Assembly (NCBI GenBank): GCA_902651635.1
Contig: CACRSC010000051.1
Location: 91,913-155,912, forward strand
Length of the DNA stretch: 64,000 nt
Source: Mastigamoeba balamuthi
Taxonomy: Eukaryota; Evosea; Mastigamoebida; Mastigamoebidae
Direction of reading: 5' to 3'
The notes beneath the pieces are model-generated. The model saw only the letters and a list, made by a program, of their open reading frames with translations. It did no database searches and had not been told where the DNA came from. Both the position numbers and the translations under genes were made by a program. Below, in pieces: positions 44,969 through 56,906 of this stretch (positions within the stretch are counted from its first letter, which is position 1; each line of letters opens with the position of its first letter).

Positions 44969-45578
44969 ATGTCGGACGACATCACTGTCCCCGTGGACCT
45001 TTCGGTTCGTATGGCGCGCTGTGCTGTCTCACGGACCCGCCCACAGATGGCCACGACCGAGGGCGAACGCAGGGAGAAGATCCAGTGGGCCTTCTCGCTG
45101 TTCGACAAGAACTGCGACGGCCACATCAGCGCTGCCGAGCTCGAGAAGGCTCTCCAGGCCAGCGGACAGAACCCCACCCGTGCAGAGGTCAAGGGCCTCC
45201 TCGCCAAATACGATGTGGATGGCTCCGGGCAGCTGGAGCTCTCTGAGTTCGAGTCGATCGTTCTCGAGCAGGCAAGAGATCGTCCGAAGGAGAACCGTTT
45301 CAGGTCCACTGAACGGAGATGAAACGCCACAGGAGCAGAGGCGGCAGTCGTTCAGCGAGGAGGGAGAGCTGCTTGAGGCGTTCATGATGTTTGACACGGA
45401 TGGGTCGGGGGCGCTGAGCAGAGATGAGCTGCACGAGGTGATGACGACACTCGGCGACGCCATGAGCGAGGAGGAGTTCGGGGCGATGGTGAAGGAGGCC
45501 GACGCGTCGGGGGACGGACAGATCAACTACGAGGAGTTCATCAAGGTCATCCTGGGACTCAGAGGGGCTCGCAGCTGA
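44969..45578 (+). CDS. Calmodulin-like four-EF-hand protein
   Basis: Predicted Ca2+ sensor of 168 aa. Exons 44969-45004, 45047-45271, 45333-45578. Four canonical 12-residue loops: DKNCDGHISAAE, DVDGSGQLELSE, DTDGSGALSRDE, DASGDGQINYEE, each with Asp first and Glu last. Spacing and the linker (FESIVLEQ joined to EQRRQSFSEEGELLEAF) are calmodulin-like rather than centrin-like. The second intron (45272-45332) is GC-AG with a CAG|GCAAGA donor; the alternative readings use a 22-nt intron or run into a stop. The 12-residue first exon is less certain, as translation could also begin at 45047. Confidence 0.85.
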
Positions 45579-45801
45579 CAGCCCCAGCCATCACTTCGAG
45601 AACAACAGAAATCACGAGGAGAAAAGAAGTGCTTTTCGTCCACCCCTTTCGCCCAATTCTATGTTCCGATTGACGCGACATACACGGAATGCGTATTTTA
45701 CCTTAAAGAGGAACTTGAAGACGCAATGGCTGTATGAGTTGTATTTTGTGTTTCGGGCTGCTATAAGGTGAATGGAAAAGGAAAACGAGTTCGCCGTGGG
45801 G

Positions 45802-47527
45802 TCAGCTGGATTGGTGGATGGCGAAGATTGTCCCCGAACTCGACGTGTGCCCGGCATACACGATGTCCGGGCGGGAGTTGGCTCCCAAGATCAACAGCGG
45901 TGCCTTTCCCGCGCTCGACTCGCCGTTGGCCTGGGTCCAGCTCGACAGCAAGCTGCCGTTGGCTGAGTACACCGACACCATCACGCTGCCGTTGGCGCCG
46001 GCGTAGTTCTTGGCGGTGACAACCCTGTCGCCGTCGTACGCGATCCCCAGGCCGACACCACTGCAATTCGTCCACACCCACGCGTCTGTGGCACCAGTAT
46101 CGTGTGAGAGTTTGCCACCACCGTCGGGTGCACGCAAAAGGGGGACGCACGGTTCATGGTGTCGAGGGTGGAGAGGCAGGTGAGGGAGGAGGCGTTGAGG
46201 CCGTCGGAGTAAGCCACGGCCAGCCTGCGCGTGGCCAGCGACTCGGCCACCGAGAAGCGCTGCAGCCCCCGGATGAGGGCGGGGTTGGGGAGGGCCATGG
46301 ACCACAGCCTCTGGAAGGCGCTGTTGAAGCCCGTGGCTGCCGTGTCGCTCACGATCACCAGCCCCACGCCCCCGCCCGAGAGGAAGCCGTTGCTGTCGGG
46401 CACGTACAGCTCCCCCACTCTCCCCACGCTCGCTCCGATCGTGGCGTCAGGTCTCATCTGCGACGCCGGAGTCGCCGAGAAGATCTCGACGCAGGGGTCC
46501 GACGCCGCGCTTCAAGAGAGAGAGGAAGAGGAGGAGGAGTGTCCGAGTTGGCGAGTGTCAGAACCGCACGAAATGGACCACGGACGTGTCCGAACAGCGC
46601 GAAAGCCGTGGGGGGCGAGGGAGAAGCCTTGTCTGGGCGCACTTGCATGACGTGGTGAGCACAGCGAACTGGATCGAGCTGGGGAGTGCCACCTGCCTGG
46701 CCGCCCTGCCGACGATGGCCTGCGACGAGGTGGTGACGGCGCCTGTGGCGGGTGCGACCCAGTGGGCCCAGTACTTGCTGCTCCCCAACGAGGCCCCGCA
46801 GTCCAGCGTCTCCACCACCACCGCACGCTGCCCCGACACGTCCCACGCCGCGCTCTCGGCGACGACCGCACGGACGGTGCAGGTGGCCCAGTTGACGTTG
46901 GGCAGCAGCGGGCGCGCGAGAGTCCACTATGAATAGCGCATTGTTACCACACAGTCGAACCGCACCCAAATTCGCTGCCGGATCAGGGCATATTGCTCTG
47001 AACGGTTCCGTTTGGAATCGCCCCCGTGGAGAAGCTGGTCGAACGGGGATGGTGGGGGGAAGGATTGGCCCCAGGGCGGTGCTGTGTACCTTGAGCTGGC
47101 CGTTGTTGAGGACGAGGGCAGCAAAGGCCCTCTGCTGGCCCAACGTGGCGGGGTCCGAGGACGTCAGCGTGCCGGCGACCACGACACCCGCGTCGGCCGA
47201 CGGCGCTGTGGTGACGGCCACCGACGTAACGACGGCCTTCCGCGACGAGAATCCCGCTGAGGACACCGCAGCGGTGATGTCTGTGGTCCACTGGGCGGTT
47301 GAGGTGCCCGTGACCCAGAGGCTGAGTACACTGCCCCCTGTTGTCGACGTCCCCAGCACGAAGAACGACTGTGAGGTAGCCCCTGGCACCTGCAGCGCGC
47401 GTTCGGGCTGCACGCCGCTCAGGGTCACAGACCACGTCGTTGCCAGCACCTCTGGGGCAGCGAGCAACAGCAGCAGCAGCAGCAGCAGGGCATGATGGAC
47501 AGGAAGCACAGATGGCGTGAGGCCCAT
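45802..47527 (-). CDS. Secreted propeller-like protein, cassette copy 1
   Basis: Predicted secreted protein of 454 aa, unknown function. Exons 47090-47527, 46643-46926, 46151-46509, 45802-46085 (phases 0, 2, 1). Signal peptide with a long Leu run (HALLLLLLLLLAAPEVLA). The body is beta-rich: VQPERALQVPGATSQSFFVL, SVAVTTAPSADAGVVVAGTL, SSKYWAHWVAPATGAVTTSS, ELYVPDSNGFLSGGGVGLVI, GIAYDGDRVVTAKNYAG, SVYSANGSLLSSWTQ and PDIVYAGHTSSSGTIFAIH. The last units resemble PQQ/WD-type blades (a value read-out followed by Gly-rich turns), so a beta-propeller is likely but unproven. Two paired Cys are conserved in all copies. Three complete copies have the same four-exon plan, and the fourth matches as far as it is visible. 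Confidence 0.8.
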
Positions 47528-47985
47528 TTCGTCAGCTTGTGGGGGTTTTCGTGAATCAGCGGTTGCGATGGGTGCGCTGGGGTGCAGGCTTCTGTTGGAA
47601 GGTGCTAATCAAGAGATTGTTGCTTGAAAAAGTGCGGAGCTGGACGTAATCCACCGGCTTTTATTTTCCACGGAATCTCGGAACGCGACGTGTTCCGCGC
47701 CTGATCCGGTGACAAATATCTGATCTCGCCCCGGAAAAGGGAAGGTTGACGTGTGACGTTGCAGCGTGTCTCGTGTGACGCGCGAAAATAATAGCTGAGA
47801 ATTCCCGCGGAACTGCCAGAACAACCGCGGGATCCCCTCTACCGGCGCCAATCGCAGCATCCAGCCCTTCTGGGGGCTCGATCTCTGACACGCCGCCCAA
47901 GCCCGCAGAACAAAAAAGCCGGGAAGCACCCAACGCCTCCAGCGGGCGGGAGCAGCCAGCGGACCCGCAATGGCATGATGCCCGT
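47528..47985. promoter_or_regulatory. Promoter of cassette copy 1
   Basis: Contains (gene orientation) TCCGCACTTTTTCAAGCAA at 47620-47638, about 95-110 bases before the ATG. The same block sits at the same distance in copies 2 (50562-50579), 3 (53735-53753) and 4 (62984-63004). The rest is similar to the 62600-63100 spacer of the intact cassette. Confidence 0.6.
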
Positions 47986-48450
47986 TGTTACTGTTGCCCT
48001 GCGGAAGGGTGGAGCAGTTGCAGGGCCAGAGATCGTATCCCGTCCGACTGGGCGTTGCAGCAGGGGTCGAAGCGGGCGAGGTCGACGCCCACCAGGAAGA
48101 CGCCATCCCAGAGCTCGACCTGCTGGACGCCAGCCGGGGCGACCAGCCGGGCATCGTGCACGCAAGGTGGCCCCAAGGCTCCGCTTAACGGCCAGCAGCC
48201 CGCCGCCGCTGCCACCTGCAGTGCACGTCGTGCAGCAGCGTCCAGACGCTCTCGCCCTCTCCCTCCAGGAACCCCACGTTGAGCAGCGCCCCCCTGCCTG
48301 CACCATCGTCCCCGCAGTCCGTGTCCTCGCTCCTGTTCGCCGCCCCGCAGCCGCTCCGCGGGTCCTCCCCCGCCCTCACCCGAAGACGCCGCTCGCCCCA
48401 ACGACCAGGATCCAGCTTGTCCGCACCCCGCCGAGCCACAACGCAAGTGT
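47985..48450 (-). pseudogene. GT7 galactosyltransferase remnant, cassette copy 1
   Basis: Broken relative of the intact gene at 61500. Recognisable pieces on the minus strand are RGALLNVGFLEGEGESVW, LLHDV, QQVELWDGVFLVGVDLARFD and PCCN, in two or three frames. The WGKEDELL region is deleted. Confidence 0.7.
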
Positions 48451-48783
48451 CTGGAACCTTTGAGCGCGGCTGACGGAACACATTATCGAATACTGCCTGG
48501 CCTGTATGAATGAAATACTATCTGTGGTTGGCCGTTATCACTGATGAGTGAAAGTGAACGACCTGCGGCAAGATCCTGTTTCTAGGGCCCGCCTGCAATT
48601 TCTATACTCCCTTTTCAAGGTGGACCACAGAGGCTCAACTATCTACATGACCTTCGTTGATTGTGAGCACGTTTTGAGTTAGTAACACTGTTTGTTGTAT
48701 GTTTGATTGGAGTACTTACGAGTGGAAAAGGAACTCCTGTTGACCGGCAGGGGTCATGTTGTCATGCTGCCAGCTTGCGGGGG
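48451..48783. other. Spacer, no gene
   Basis: AT-richer sequence between the GT7 remnant and the end of cassette copy 2; nothing recognisable. Confidence 0.5.
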
Positions 48784-50472
48784 TCAGCTGGATTGGTGGA
48801 TGGCGAAGATGGTCCCCGATGTCGACGAGTGACCGGCATACACGATGTCCGGGCGGGAGTTGGCTCCCGAGAGCAGCAGCGGCGCCTTTCCCGCGCTCGA
48901 CTCGCCGTTGGCCTGGGTCCAGCTCGACAGCACGCTGCCGTTGGCTGAGTACACTGACACAACCGCACTGCCGTTGGCGCCGGCGTAGTTCTTGACTGTG
49001 ACCACCCTGTCGCCGTCGTACTCGATCCCCAGGCCGACCCCGCTGCAATTCGACCACCCCCACACGTCTGTAGCCCGCCAAATCCATGGTTCTCACACTA
49101 TGAGCATCCAGAGGAGGCCGAGCAGCGCTAGCAAGCGCTATGGATGGCGCAGGGGAAGCACGGGAGGCAGGGACGCACGGTTCATGGTGTCGAGGGTGGA
49201 GAGGCAGGTGAGGGAGGAGGCGTTGAGGCCGTTGGAGTATGCCACAGCCAGCCTGCGCGTGGCCAGCGACTCGGCCACAGAGAAGCGCTGCAGCCCCCGG
49301 ATGAGGACGGGGTTGGGGAGGGCCCTGGACCACAGCCTCAGGAAGGCGCTGCTGAAGCCTGTGGCTGCCGTGTCGCTCACGATCACCAGCCCCACGCCCC
49401 CGCCCGAGAGGAAGCCGTTGCTGTCGGGCACGTACAGCTTCCCCACTCTCCCCACGCTCGCTCCGATCGTGGCGTCCGGGACCATCTGCACCGCCGGAGT
49501 CGCAGAGAAGATCTCGACGCAGGGGTCCGACGCCGTACTGCAAGAGAGAGTGAGAGAGTGAGTGAGAGTGACCGAGTGGGTGAGTGTCAGAACAGGACGG
49601 GATGGGAGAAATGCAGGGGGGGAATATCTTTCCCGGGAGCGCACTTGCACGACGTCGTCAGCACGGCGAACTGGGACACACTGGGGAGCTCGACCTCCCT
49701 GGCCGCCCTGCCGACGATGGCTTGCGACGAGGTGGTGACGGCGCCTGTCGCGGGTGCGACCCAGTGGGCCCAGTACTTGCTGCTCCTCAGCGAGCCCCCG
49801 CAGTCCAGCGTCTCCACCACAACCGCCCGCTGCCCCGACACGTCCCACGCCGCGCTCTCGGCGACGACAGCACGGACGGTACAGGTGGCCCAGTTGACGT
49901 TGGGCAGCAGCGGTCGGGAGAGCGTCCACTATGAATAGCGCTCAGTGTCCTTACAGTCGAACCGCACGACAATTCGCAACCGAAATTCCCCTATAAAGTA
50001 GCCGACAACAGAGCAAAGGTATGGTGTGTCGCACCTTCAGCTTGCCGTTGTTGAGGACGAGGGCAGCAAAGGCCCTCTGCTGGCCCAACGTGGCGGGGTC
50101 CGAGGACGTCAGCGTGCCGGCGACCACGACACCCGAGTCGGCCGACGGCGCTGTGGTGACGGCCACCGACGTGACGACGATCCTGCGCGACGAGTATCCG
50201 GCTGAGGGCGCGACTGCGGTGATGTCTGTGGTCCACTGGGCGGCTGCGTTGCCCGTGGCCCAGAGGCTGAGCACACTCCCTCGCGGCCCCGTCCTCGACG
50301 TCCCCAGTACAAAGGTTGACTGTGTGGCGGCCCCTGGCACCCGCAGCACGCGTTCGGGTTGCACGCCGCTCAGAGTCACAGACCACGTCGTGGCGAGCAC
50401 GTTGGGGACAGCGAGAACCAGCAGCGTCAGGAGGGCACGAGGGACAGGAAACTCAGATGGCGACAGGTCCAT
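48784..50472 (-). CDS. Secreted propeller-like protein, cassette copy 2
   Basis: 454 aa, exons 50035-50472, 49645-49928, 49179-49537, 48784-49067, identical in length to copy 1 exon by exon. Signal peptide ALLTLLVLAVPNVLA. The intron sequences have diverged in length (the last is 111 nt against 65 in copy 1), but all splice sites are kept and no stop interrupts the frame. Protein differences from copy 1 are scattered substitutions (for example HVWGWSNCSG for HAWVWTNCSG), so the copy looks functional. Product as for copy 1. Confidence 0.82.
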
Positions 50473-50809
50473 TCTGTCGGCTTACGGTCTTAATCGCAGA
50501 ACAGTGGGAGATGGGTGTGCGGTGATGGGGGCTAAGTTCGAAGGCACCAATCGAACGATTGTTGCTTATAAAGTGCGGAGATGAACCGTCAGCCGCCGCG
50601 TTTTGTTATTCAGAGTGAGAAATGGATCGGAAAAGGTGCCACGAGCGCGCGTTGTGTCGTCATGATGTGTGACGCAGTACGATTAATGTGGAAAAATTGA
50701 GAAAAACCCCTGCGGGCAATCCCTCCTTCTCCGTCCGATCGGGCATCGCGCCCTTCCGGCCCTAACTGTGAGTCAAACGGACCCAGCAGGGCACGGGAAC
50801 GCAGAGCCC

Positions 50810-51370
50810 TTACTGGGCGGGCACCTTGTTTCGACTGCCTCTGAGCTCAGGGCCGGAGATAGTATCCCTATGGTGACCCAGGGGCCTACACGCCATTGCA
50901 GCTGCGGCCGAAAAAGGCCAGGTCGACGCCCACAGGCAAGGTGCCTTCCCAGTGCCGGAGCAGCGGGCGCAGGCGCGAGAGGCCGGCGCCGACAAAAGAA
51001 CCGCAGGCCTCCCGGGGCTCTGGGCGACGGCCAGCAGTCCACGTCATGCAGCATTGCCACACGCTCATTCCCTCATCGGTCTGCGGCAAGGAATTCCACG
51101 CTGAGCTGCCTGTGCCCTTGTCGCTCCGCCCCGGGTCCTCTCCCGCCCCGCCTACCTCGCACCCCCGTCGCACCCCAACCCGCCGGGCTACTGACCCGCT
51201 GCCCTGGTCTCCCCCGAGCTCCTAGGGCGCTGTGTGGGACTGCGGGGGGTGGGTGCTGACGTGGCAGCGGCGACAAAAACAGTCGGAGTGGCGTTACCCA
51301 GAGCAGAGCGGTCGGCTGAAGACGTTGCACCGCAGCGGCCAGCACCCAGTGCGACCGTACTGACCCCGGG
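50810..51370 (-). pseudogene. GT7 galactosyltransferase remnant, cassette copy 2
   Basis: Fragments on the minus strand in several frames: HWVLAAAV (signal-anchor start, compare RWVLAAAVCGV in the intact gene), GEDP, LHDVDCW and VGVDLAFFGRSCN. Most of the catalytic region is gone. Confidence 0.65.
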
Positions 51371-51689
51371 CACCTCAAGTGTGCGAGAACCTGGTACCTT
51401 TGTTTCGCAGAAAGGCATCTCTTCCGCCCGAGGTTGTGCTCTCATTGATGCGAGTCTGATTTTGTCTGACTACCCCCATCTTAAAGACACCAGTATGCGC
51501 GAGAGTTCAGTCCACAAATGGATTCAAGAATTGCCAATCGCACTGGTACTGCGTGATGCCTGTGCTGTGACGGCAGGTGCGCGAGGCCCTCGCGGCTCTC
51601 GAGAGCGCATCGCCTGGTTGTTGGCCTGGCGGTTCTCCGTGCCGAGTAGGCTCTGTTGCGTCTGCTGTGCTAGCTGCGCCAGACTCAGT

Positions 51690-51790
51690 CGCTTTTAGAA
51701 GGCACCGACGACGCCACGAGCTTGCCAGACTCTACCATCGGCATGGCCTCCATCTCCATCGCCTCCTCCATCGCCTCGAGGTCGTACGTC
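51690..51790 (-). pseudogene. Duplicated fragment of RBR ligase last exon
   Basis: Closely resembles 54851-54949 (last exon of the RBR gene) with its flanks (about 51640-51790 versus 54810-54950). An insertion of SAME-like codons is lost and the acceptor is altered. It shows that the duplicated segment once extended into the neighbouring RBR gene. Confidence 0.65.
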
Positions 51791-52029
51791 ATCTTTCTGA
51801 GCCCACCTGCATTTTCATAACTCTATCAACCTGCCGGAACTCACATCAGAGGCTCAACTATCTTATCTACTTGACCACCTTCGTTGAGTGTGATCATGCT
51901 TTGATTGGTATCTTTTGGTTGATTCGACAAGAAACTCAACTCAGTTTCTTTTGCGTTTTCTGAAAACGAAATTGGAAAAGAAACTCTCGTTGACCGGCAG
52001 GGGTCATGTTGTCATGCTGCATGCGGGGT
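51791..52029. other. Spacer, no gene
   Basis: AT-rich spacer before cassette copy 3; shares short stretches with 48600-48780 (for example GAGGCTCAACTATCT), as expected from the tandem duplication. Confidence 0.45.
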
Positions 52030-53640
52030 CTAGCTCGATTGGTGAATGACGAAGATGGTCCCCGATGTCGATGAGTGACCGGCATACACGATGTCAGGGC
52101 GGGAGTTGGTACCCGAGAGCAGCAGCGGCGCCTTTCCCGCGCTCGACTCGCCGTTTGCCTGGGTCCAGCTCGACAGCAGGCTGCCGTCGGCTGAGTACAC
52201 CGACACCATCACGCTGCCGTTGGCACCAGCGTAGTTCTTGACGGTGACGACCCTGTCGCCGTCGTACTCGATCCCCAGGCCGACCCCGTTGCACTGCGAC
52301 CACCTCCACACATCTGCAGCAGACAACACGCGTGAGCACCCACAGGAGGTCGAGCAGCGAAAGGCGCAGAGGAATCACACGGAGGCAGGGACGCACGGTT
52401 CATGGTGTCGAGGGTGGAGAGGCAGGTGAGGGAGGAGGCGTTGAGGCCGTTGGAGTATGCCACTGCCAGCCTGCGCGTGGCCAGCGACTCGGCCACAGAG
52501 AAGCGCCGCAGCCCCCGGATGAGGGCGGGGTTGGGGAGGGCCATGGACCACAGCCTCTGGAAGGCGCTGCTGAAGCCTGTGGCTGCCGTGTCGCTCACGA
52601 TCACCAGCCCCACGCCCCCGCCCGAGAGGAAGCCGTTGCTGTCGGGCACGTACAGCTCCCCAACTCTCCCCACGCTCGCCCCGATCGTGGCGTCAGGGAC
52701 CATCTGCACCGCCGGAGTCGCCGAGAAGATCTCGACGCAGGGGTCCGACGCCGTTCTGGAAGCGCCCAGTTCGACAGTCAGAAGAAGACGAGATGGGGCG
52801 AGCCAGAATGATCAACGATCACATGAGAAAAATGCCTTAAGGAGCGCACATGCATGACGTGGTGAGCACAGCGAACTGGATCGAGCTGGGGAGTGCCACC
52901 TGCCTGGCCGCCCTGCCGACGATGGCCTGCGACGAGGTGGTGACGGCGCCTGTGGCGGGTGCGACCCAGTGGGCCCAGTACTTGCTGCTCCTCAGCGAGC
53001 CCCCGCAGTCCAGCGTCTCCACCACCACCGCCTGTTGCCCCGTCACGTCCCACGCCGCGCTCTCGGCGACGACCGCACGGACGGTGCAGGTGGCCCAGTT
53101 GACGTTGGGCAGCAGCGGGCGGGAGATCGTCCACTATGAATAGCGAATTGTGTCCATACAGTTGAACCACACTCAATGTCCTCTTGGAGAAACAGGGGCG
53201 TTTTGCACCTTGAGCTGGCCGTTGTTGAGGACGAGGGCAGCAAAGGCCCTCTGCTGGCCCAACGTGGCGGGGTCCGAGGACGTCAGCGTGCCGGCGACCA
53301 CGACACCCGCGTCGGCCGACGGCGCTGTGGTGACGGCCACCGACGTGACGACGATCCTGCGCGACGAGTATCCGGCTGAGGGCGCGACTGCTGTGATGTC
53401 TGTGGTCCACTGGGCGGCTGCGTTGCCCGTGACCCAGAGGCTGAGCACACTGCCCCGCGACCCCGTCGTCCCCAGCACGAAGAACAACTGTGCCGTGGCC
53501 CCTGGCACCGGCAGCACTCGTTCGGGCTGCACACCGCTCAGCTTCACAGACCACGTCGTGGCCAGCACCTCGGGAACAGCGAGAGCCAGCAGCGTCAGGA
53601 GGGCATGAGGGGCAGGAGATACAGATGGCGAGAGGCTCAT
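52030..53640 (-). CDS. Secreted propeller-like protein, cassette copy 3
   Basis: 452 aa, exons 53209-53640, 52850-53133, 52397-52755, 52030-52313. Same architecture as copies 1 and 2; two residues shorter in exon 1. Signal peptide ALLTLLALAVPEVLA. The final codon is TAG where copies 1 and 2 have TGA. The reading frame and all splice sites are intact. Product as for copy 1. Confidence 0.82.
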
Positions 53641-53956
53641 TTGGTGACCTGGCGGGTTTTCGTGGATCAGAGATTGAGATGGTTGAAATGTGTGAAAAGC
53701 GGGGTTTTGTTGGCAGGTACCAGTCGAGCGATCGTTGCTTTACAAAGTGCGGAGTTGGACGTCAGCCACCGCCGGTTTTCTGTTTGCCGGAATTCGGTGA
53801 GAGAAATCTCCTCGACATCCCGCCACGTGAAATAACTGCCAGGCATTTTATCCGAAGTCTTGTGATATTCTCACGGGACTTACGATAAATTGCTGGGAAT
53901 GCAGAGCAAGAATCCCTTAGCCCTCGGCTCGCGTCGGTCGGGGCGTCGGGTCCTCT

Positions 53957-54202
53957 CTATGTTCTGGGGATGGCCAAACGGAGGCGCCGGGAACGCAGCC
54001 CTCGCTGGACGGGGCGAGTGGTACCGCCGTGCATTCGCCTGCCCCCACAGGTGCCGGTACACCCACAGCAGCGTCCGGCCTCCAGCCGTCCCATCCGCCC
54101 CGCCTGCGCCATCGCCACGTCCAGCCCGCTGTTCCTCCGCCGCACGCCGCCCACCGGGTCCTCCCCCGCCCCCACTGCGCTCCACCGCAGCGCCACTGCC
54201 AA
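53957..54202 (-). pseudogene. GT7 galactosyltransferase remnant, cassette copy 3
   Basis: Minus-strand reading RWSAVGAGEDPVGGVRRR then LDVAMAQAGRMGRLEAG, collinear with RWSEVGAWEDPVGGVRRG and NVAMAQAGREGQLEE of the intact gene at 61500. The catalytic half is missing. Confidence 0.75.
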
Positions 54203-54299
54203 CTATCAAATTTCAGTGAGTGAGTTCAGCATACATTAGAATTTAATTCAATTTCAGAATTACCGGTTCGCGCCCATAGGGTACGGGGCATGGCATTGG

Positions 54300-54700
54300 T
54301 TTTGAGCTCATCGCCTCTCTGAGCTCCCAGGCCCTCACCTCGCTGGCCGTGTCCATCGTCTCAAAGGCGCTCGGCCGCTACGTGGACAAGCGCGGAGCGC
54401 ACAGCGTTGCTGCCTACGCCCCTACTGGCTCGGGATCTGCGTGCTCCAAGGCCCTTTCTGACAACCCCGCGCCCCTCGTCCTCGGATACAACGGCGCAGG
54501 GCTGTTCGCCATACGCCACGAGTCAGCCCCCAACGTGTACCTGCGCGCCAACGGCACAGGCGTCACTAGCTCCTCTGCGGGCGCTGGCCTCGTGAACCTG
54601 CGTTCGGGACAACGCAGAGCGAGCTGTTACTCGGGGTCGGTCCTACACGAAGAACCGCTTCCTCCCTGCTCCTTGAGAGACCTGCGGCCCGGGAGCTAGA
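54300..54700 (+). pseudogene. Fragment of the beta-trefoil-like gene family
   Basis: Plus-strand reading with GAHSVAAYAPTGSGSACSKAL, then PNVYLRANGTGV and LVNLRSG, related to the pseudogene at 43836-44681. No signal peptide or upstream start is joined, and the reading ends after one trefoil-like unit. Confidence 0.55.
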
Positions 54701-54850
54701 GGGAAGAGACTAGTGTGCACATACAGGAGATTGAGTCTTCCCTGCTTCCATGCCACATCACGGCCACATCATCACGAAAACTGAATGGGTTCGAGTGTCG
54801 TGTGTGTCTATTTTGGCTCTGCATCGTCTGCTGTGCTCGCTGCGCCGGAC

Positions 54851-56709
54851 TCAGTCGCTTTTCGAAGGCGCCGACGACGTCACGAGCTTGCCAGACTCTA
54901 CCATCGACTTGGCCTCCTCCGCCATCGCCTCCTCCATCGCCTCGAGGTACTGCGCAGAGCAGAGGCCCGCTTTCAGCCAACAGGGCCCAGCGGCGGGAAA
55001 CAGTGTCAGTGCATACGCTCCGGGTCACGCGCAGGCGCGTCTTGAGCTGGTCGTCGTCGAGGTCCTCGAGCGGGGTCTTGTTGAGGTCGGCCAGCCGCTC
55101 GGTGATGCCCTCGAGGTTCGCCTGCTTGAACTCGAAGAAGGCCTTCTGCGGCGACCCCTCGGGCAGGAAGAACGCGAGCACGTACGTCCACCGCAGCACG
55201 TCGCGGCACTTGCTCTCGAGCTCGACGCCCTCGCCGATGAACGCAGAGCTCATGCCGAAGCGGCTGGCCGACGTCTCGAGCGCGAAGGCCTCGGTCTTGG
55301 CCGCCGCGTCCTTGCGCCTCTGCTCCAGGTTCCCCAGGTCGCGCGTGTAGTTGAAGAACCTGTTGTAGTAGTGCATGTACCTGTCCAGCTCGCTCTGCGG
55401 GTTCGGCAGTCAGAGGCCGGGCGAGGGAGCAGAGACCGGCGCGCCTTGGTGTTGGCGATGCGCTCGTCCTCCTTCTTGGCGTCGGACTTCTCGTAGCGGT
55501 TGCAGCTGTAGTAGCCGCCCGTGTGCGAGCCGTGCGTGGACCAGTCGCCGCGGCAGAGCCAGCAGAACTCGTGGCGGCACTTGCAGATCATGTGGTTGCA
55601 GCCCTGGTTCTTCTCGATGCGCTCGCCGCACTTGGGGCAGCGCTTGGTGTTGGCCGTGACCCAGTCCATGCTCAGCTGGGCGTCGGGGTCCAGGCTCTTG
55701 TCGTTCCACATCTGCAGCACCGCGCAGGGCACGGGGCTGTGCCACTCGCGCGAGCACAGGAAGCAGAACCGCCACCCGCACGCGCACGACGCCGGGCCGC
55801 TGGGCGACCCGCTGCCCCGGTACTCGATGGCGCGCCCGCACGAGCGCGGGTTCGAGCACCAGCGCGTCCGGCGGCTCAGCTCGACGAGGCTCCGCGTCAC
55901 GCGCTGCCGCATGCGCGCGTAGTCGCTCGGCCGCGCCAGCCGCCGCACGTCGTCCTCCGTCATCAGCACCCTGCACCCCTTCTGCATGCACCGCACGCAC
56001 AGCTGCGCAGCCATGAGACTGACGCTCTGTTTGTTCCCACGGGGACACAATGGAAGGAAGAAAGAAATGTGACGACAGCGGGAGTTCTTCTTTTTCTTCC
56101 GGTGACGCAGGTGACGCAAACGCAGGGCGAATTGATATTTACTTGGGACGCGTGCTCGTGGATGTGGGCGGCCCAGCAGTCGACGCAGAACGGGCCGTGG
56201 CCGCAGCCGAGGCTCAGCACCCGCGCGGCGGGCGCCTCCTCGAAGCACACGCTGCAGACGCCGGGCCGCGCAGGAGGGCGCGCGTCCAGCACGACGCCGG
56301 CCTTCTGCAGCATGCGCTCGGGGTCCTCCCAGTACCTGTTCTGCAGCCGCTCGTAGTCCCAGCTGCGCGCGGATCGCGAAATTGATCGGGAAATTAGCAA
56401 CAACGGGAAATGAAAGCCTGCGCGGTTTGCCGGCATCGCGATAATTATCTGGAAATTAAGGGCAGCGAGGAAAACTGAGCGGGCGCACTCGAAGGAGAGG
56501 AGCAGGAGCTCGGCGGCGGCGGGGGGGATGGAGAGGAGGCTGGCGACGCGGTCGTCGAGGTCGCGGACGCGCTTGTCGAGCGCAGACTCGTCGATGACGA
56601 GGAACTCGTCGGCGTCGGCGAGCGAGGGCTGGGGCGGTGTCATGACCGCGTCTTCGTCGTCGTCGTAGTAGGCACCGAGCGCCTCGGTGCTGCTCTCCAG
56701 CGAAGCCAT
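54851..56709 (-). CDS. RBR E3 ubiquitin ligase, Ariadne type, 5 exons
   Basis: Predicted RING-HECT-hybrid ligase of 487 aa that takes ubiquitin from an E2 onto its own Cys before transfer. Exons 56489-56709, 56143-56362, 55445-56002, 55029-55394, 54851-54949; phases close. Acidic N-terminus (YYDDDEDAV), then a UBA-like LLSFDWDYERLQNRYWED. RING1: CSVCFEEA, GCGHGPFCVDCW, CVRC. IBR: TRWCSN, CACGWRFCFLC, WHSPVPC. RING2: RCPKCGERIEKNQGCNHMIC with the catalytic Cys expected in QGCNHM, followed by CRHEFCWLC. The Ariadne domain follows (HYYNRFFNYTRDLGNLEQRR). Intron 4 (55395-55444) appears to be GC-AG (AAG|GCGCGC), as the only solution giving phase and family alignment. 198 bp downstream of the SDR gene on the same strand. 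Confidence 0.92.
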
Positions 56710-56906
56710 GCGTGTCGCAGAGACAATTTCAGCACGGAAATAAAAAAAGACAGTGACAAGATATTCCTGCGAGATTCTTTTGATTCCGCAGAAATATCGC
56801 AACCCGGCTCTGCTCGCGGTTTGTTTCAACCCCCCCGCTGCTCGCACTGTGGGGGGAAGGCGGGGGGCAAACTCTCGGTCCTTGTTGTTGCTGCATTGCT
56901 CGCTCA

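Noticed and set aside
45286-45307. 22-nt GT-AG intron in the calmodulin-like gene
   Set aside because: Would be far shorter than other introns; the 61-nt GC-AG reading has a near-ideal GC donor and calmodulin-like spacing.
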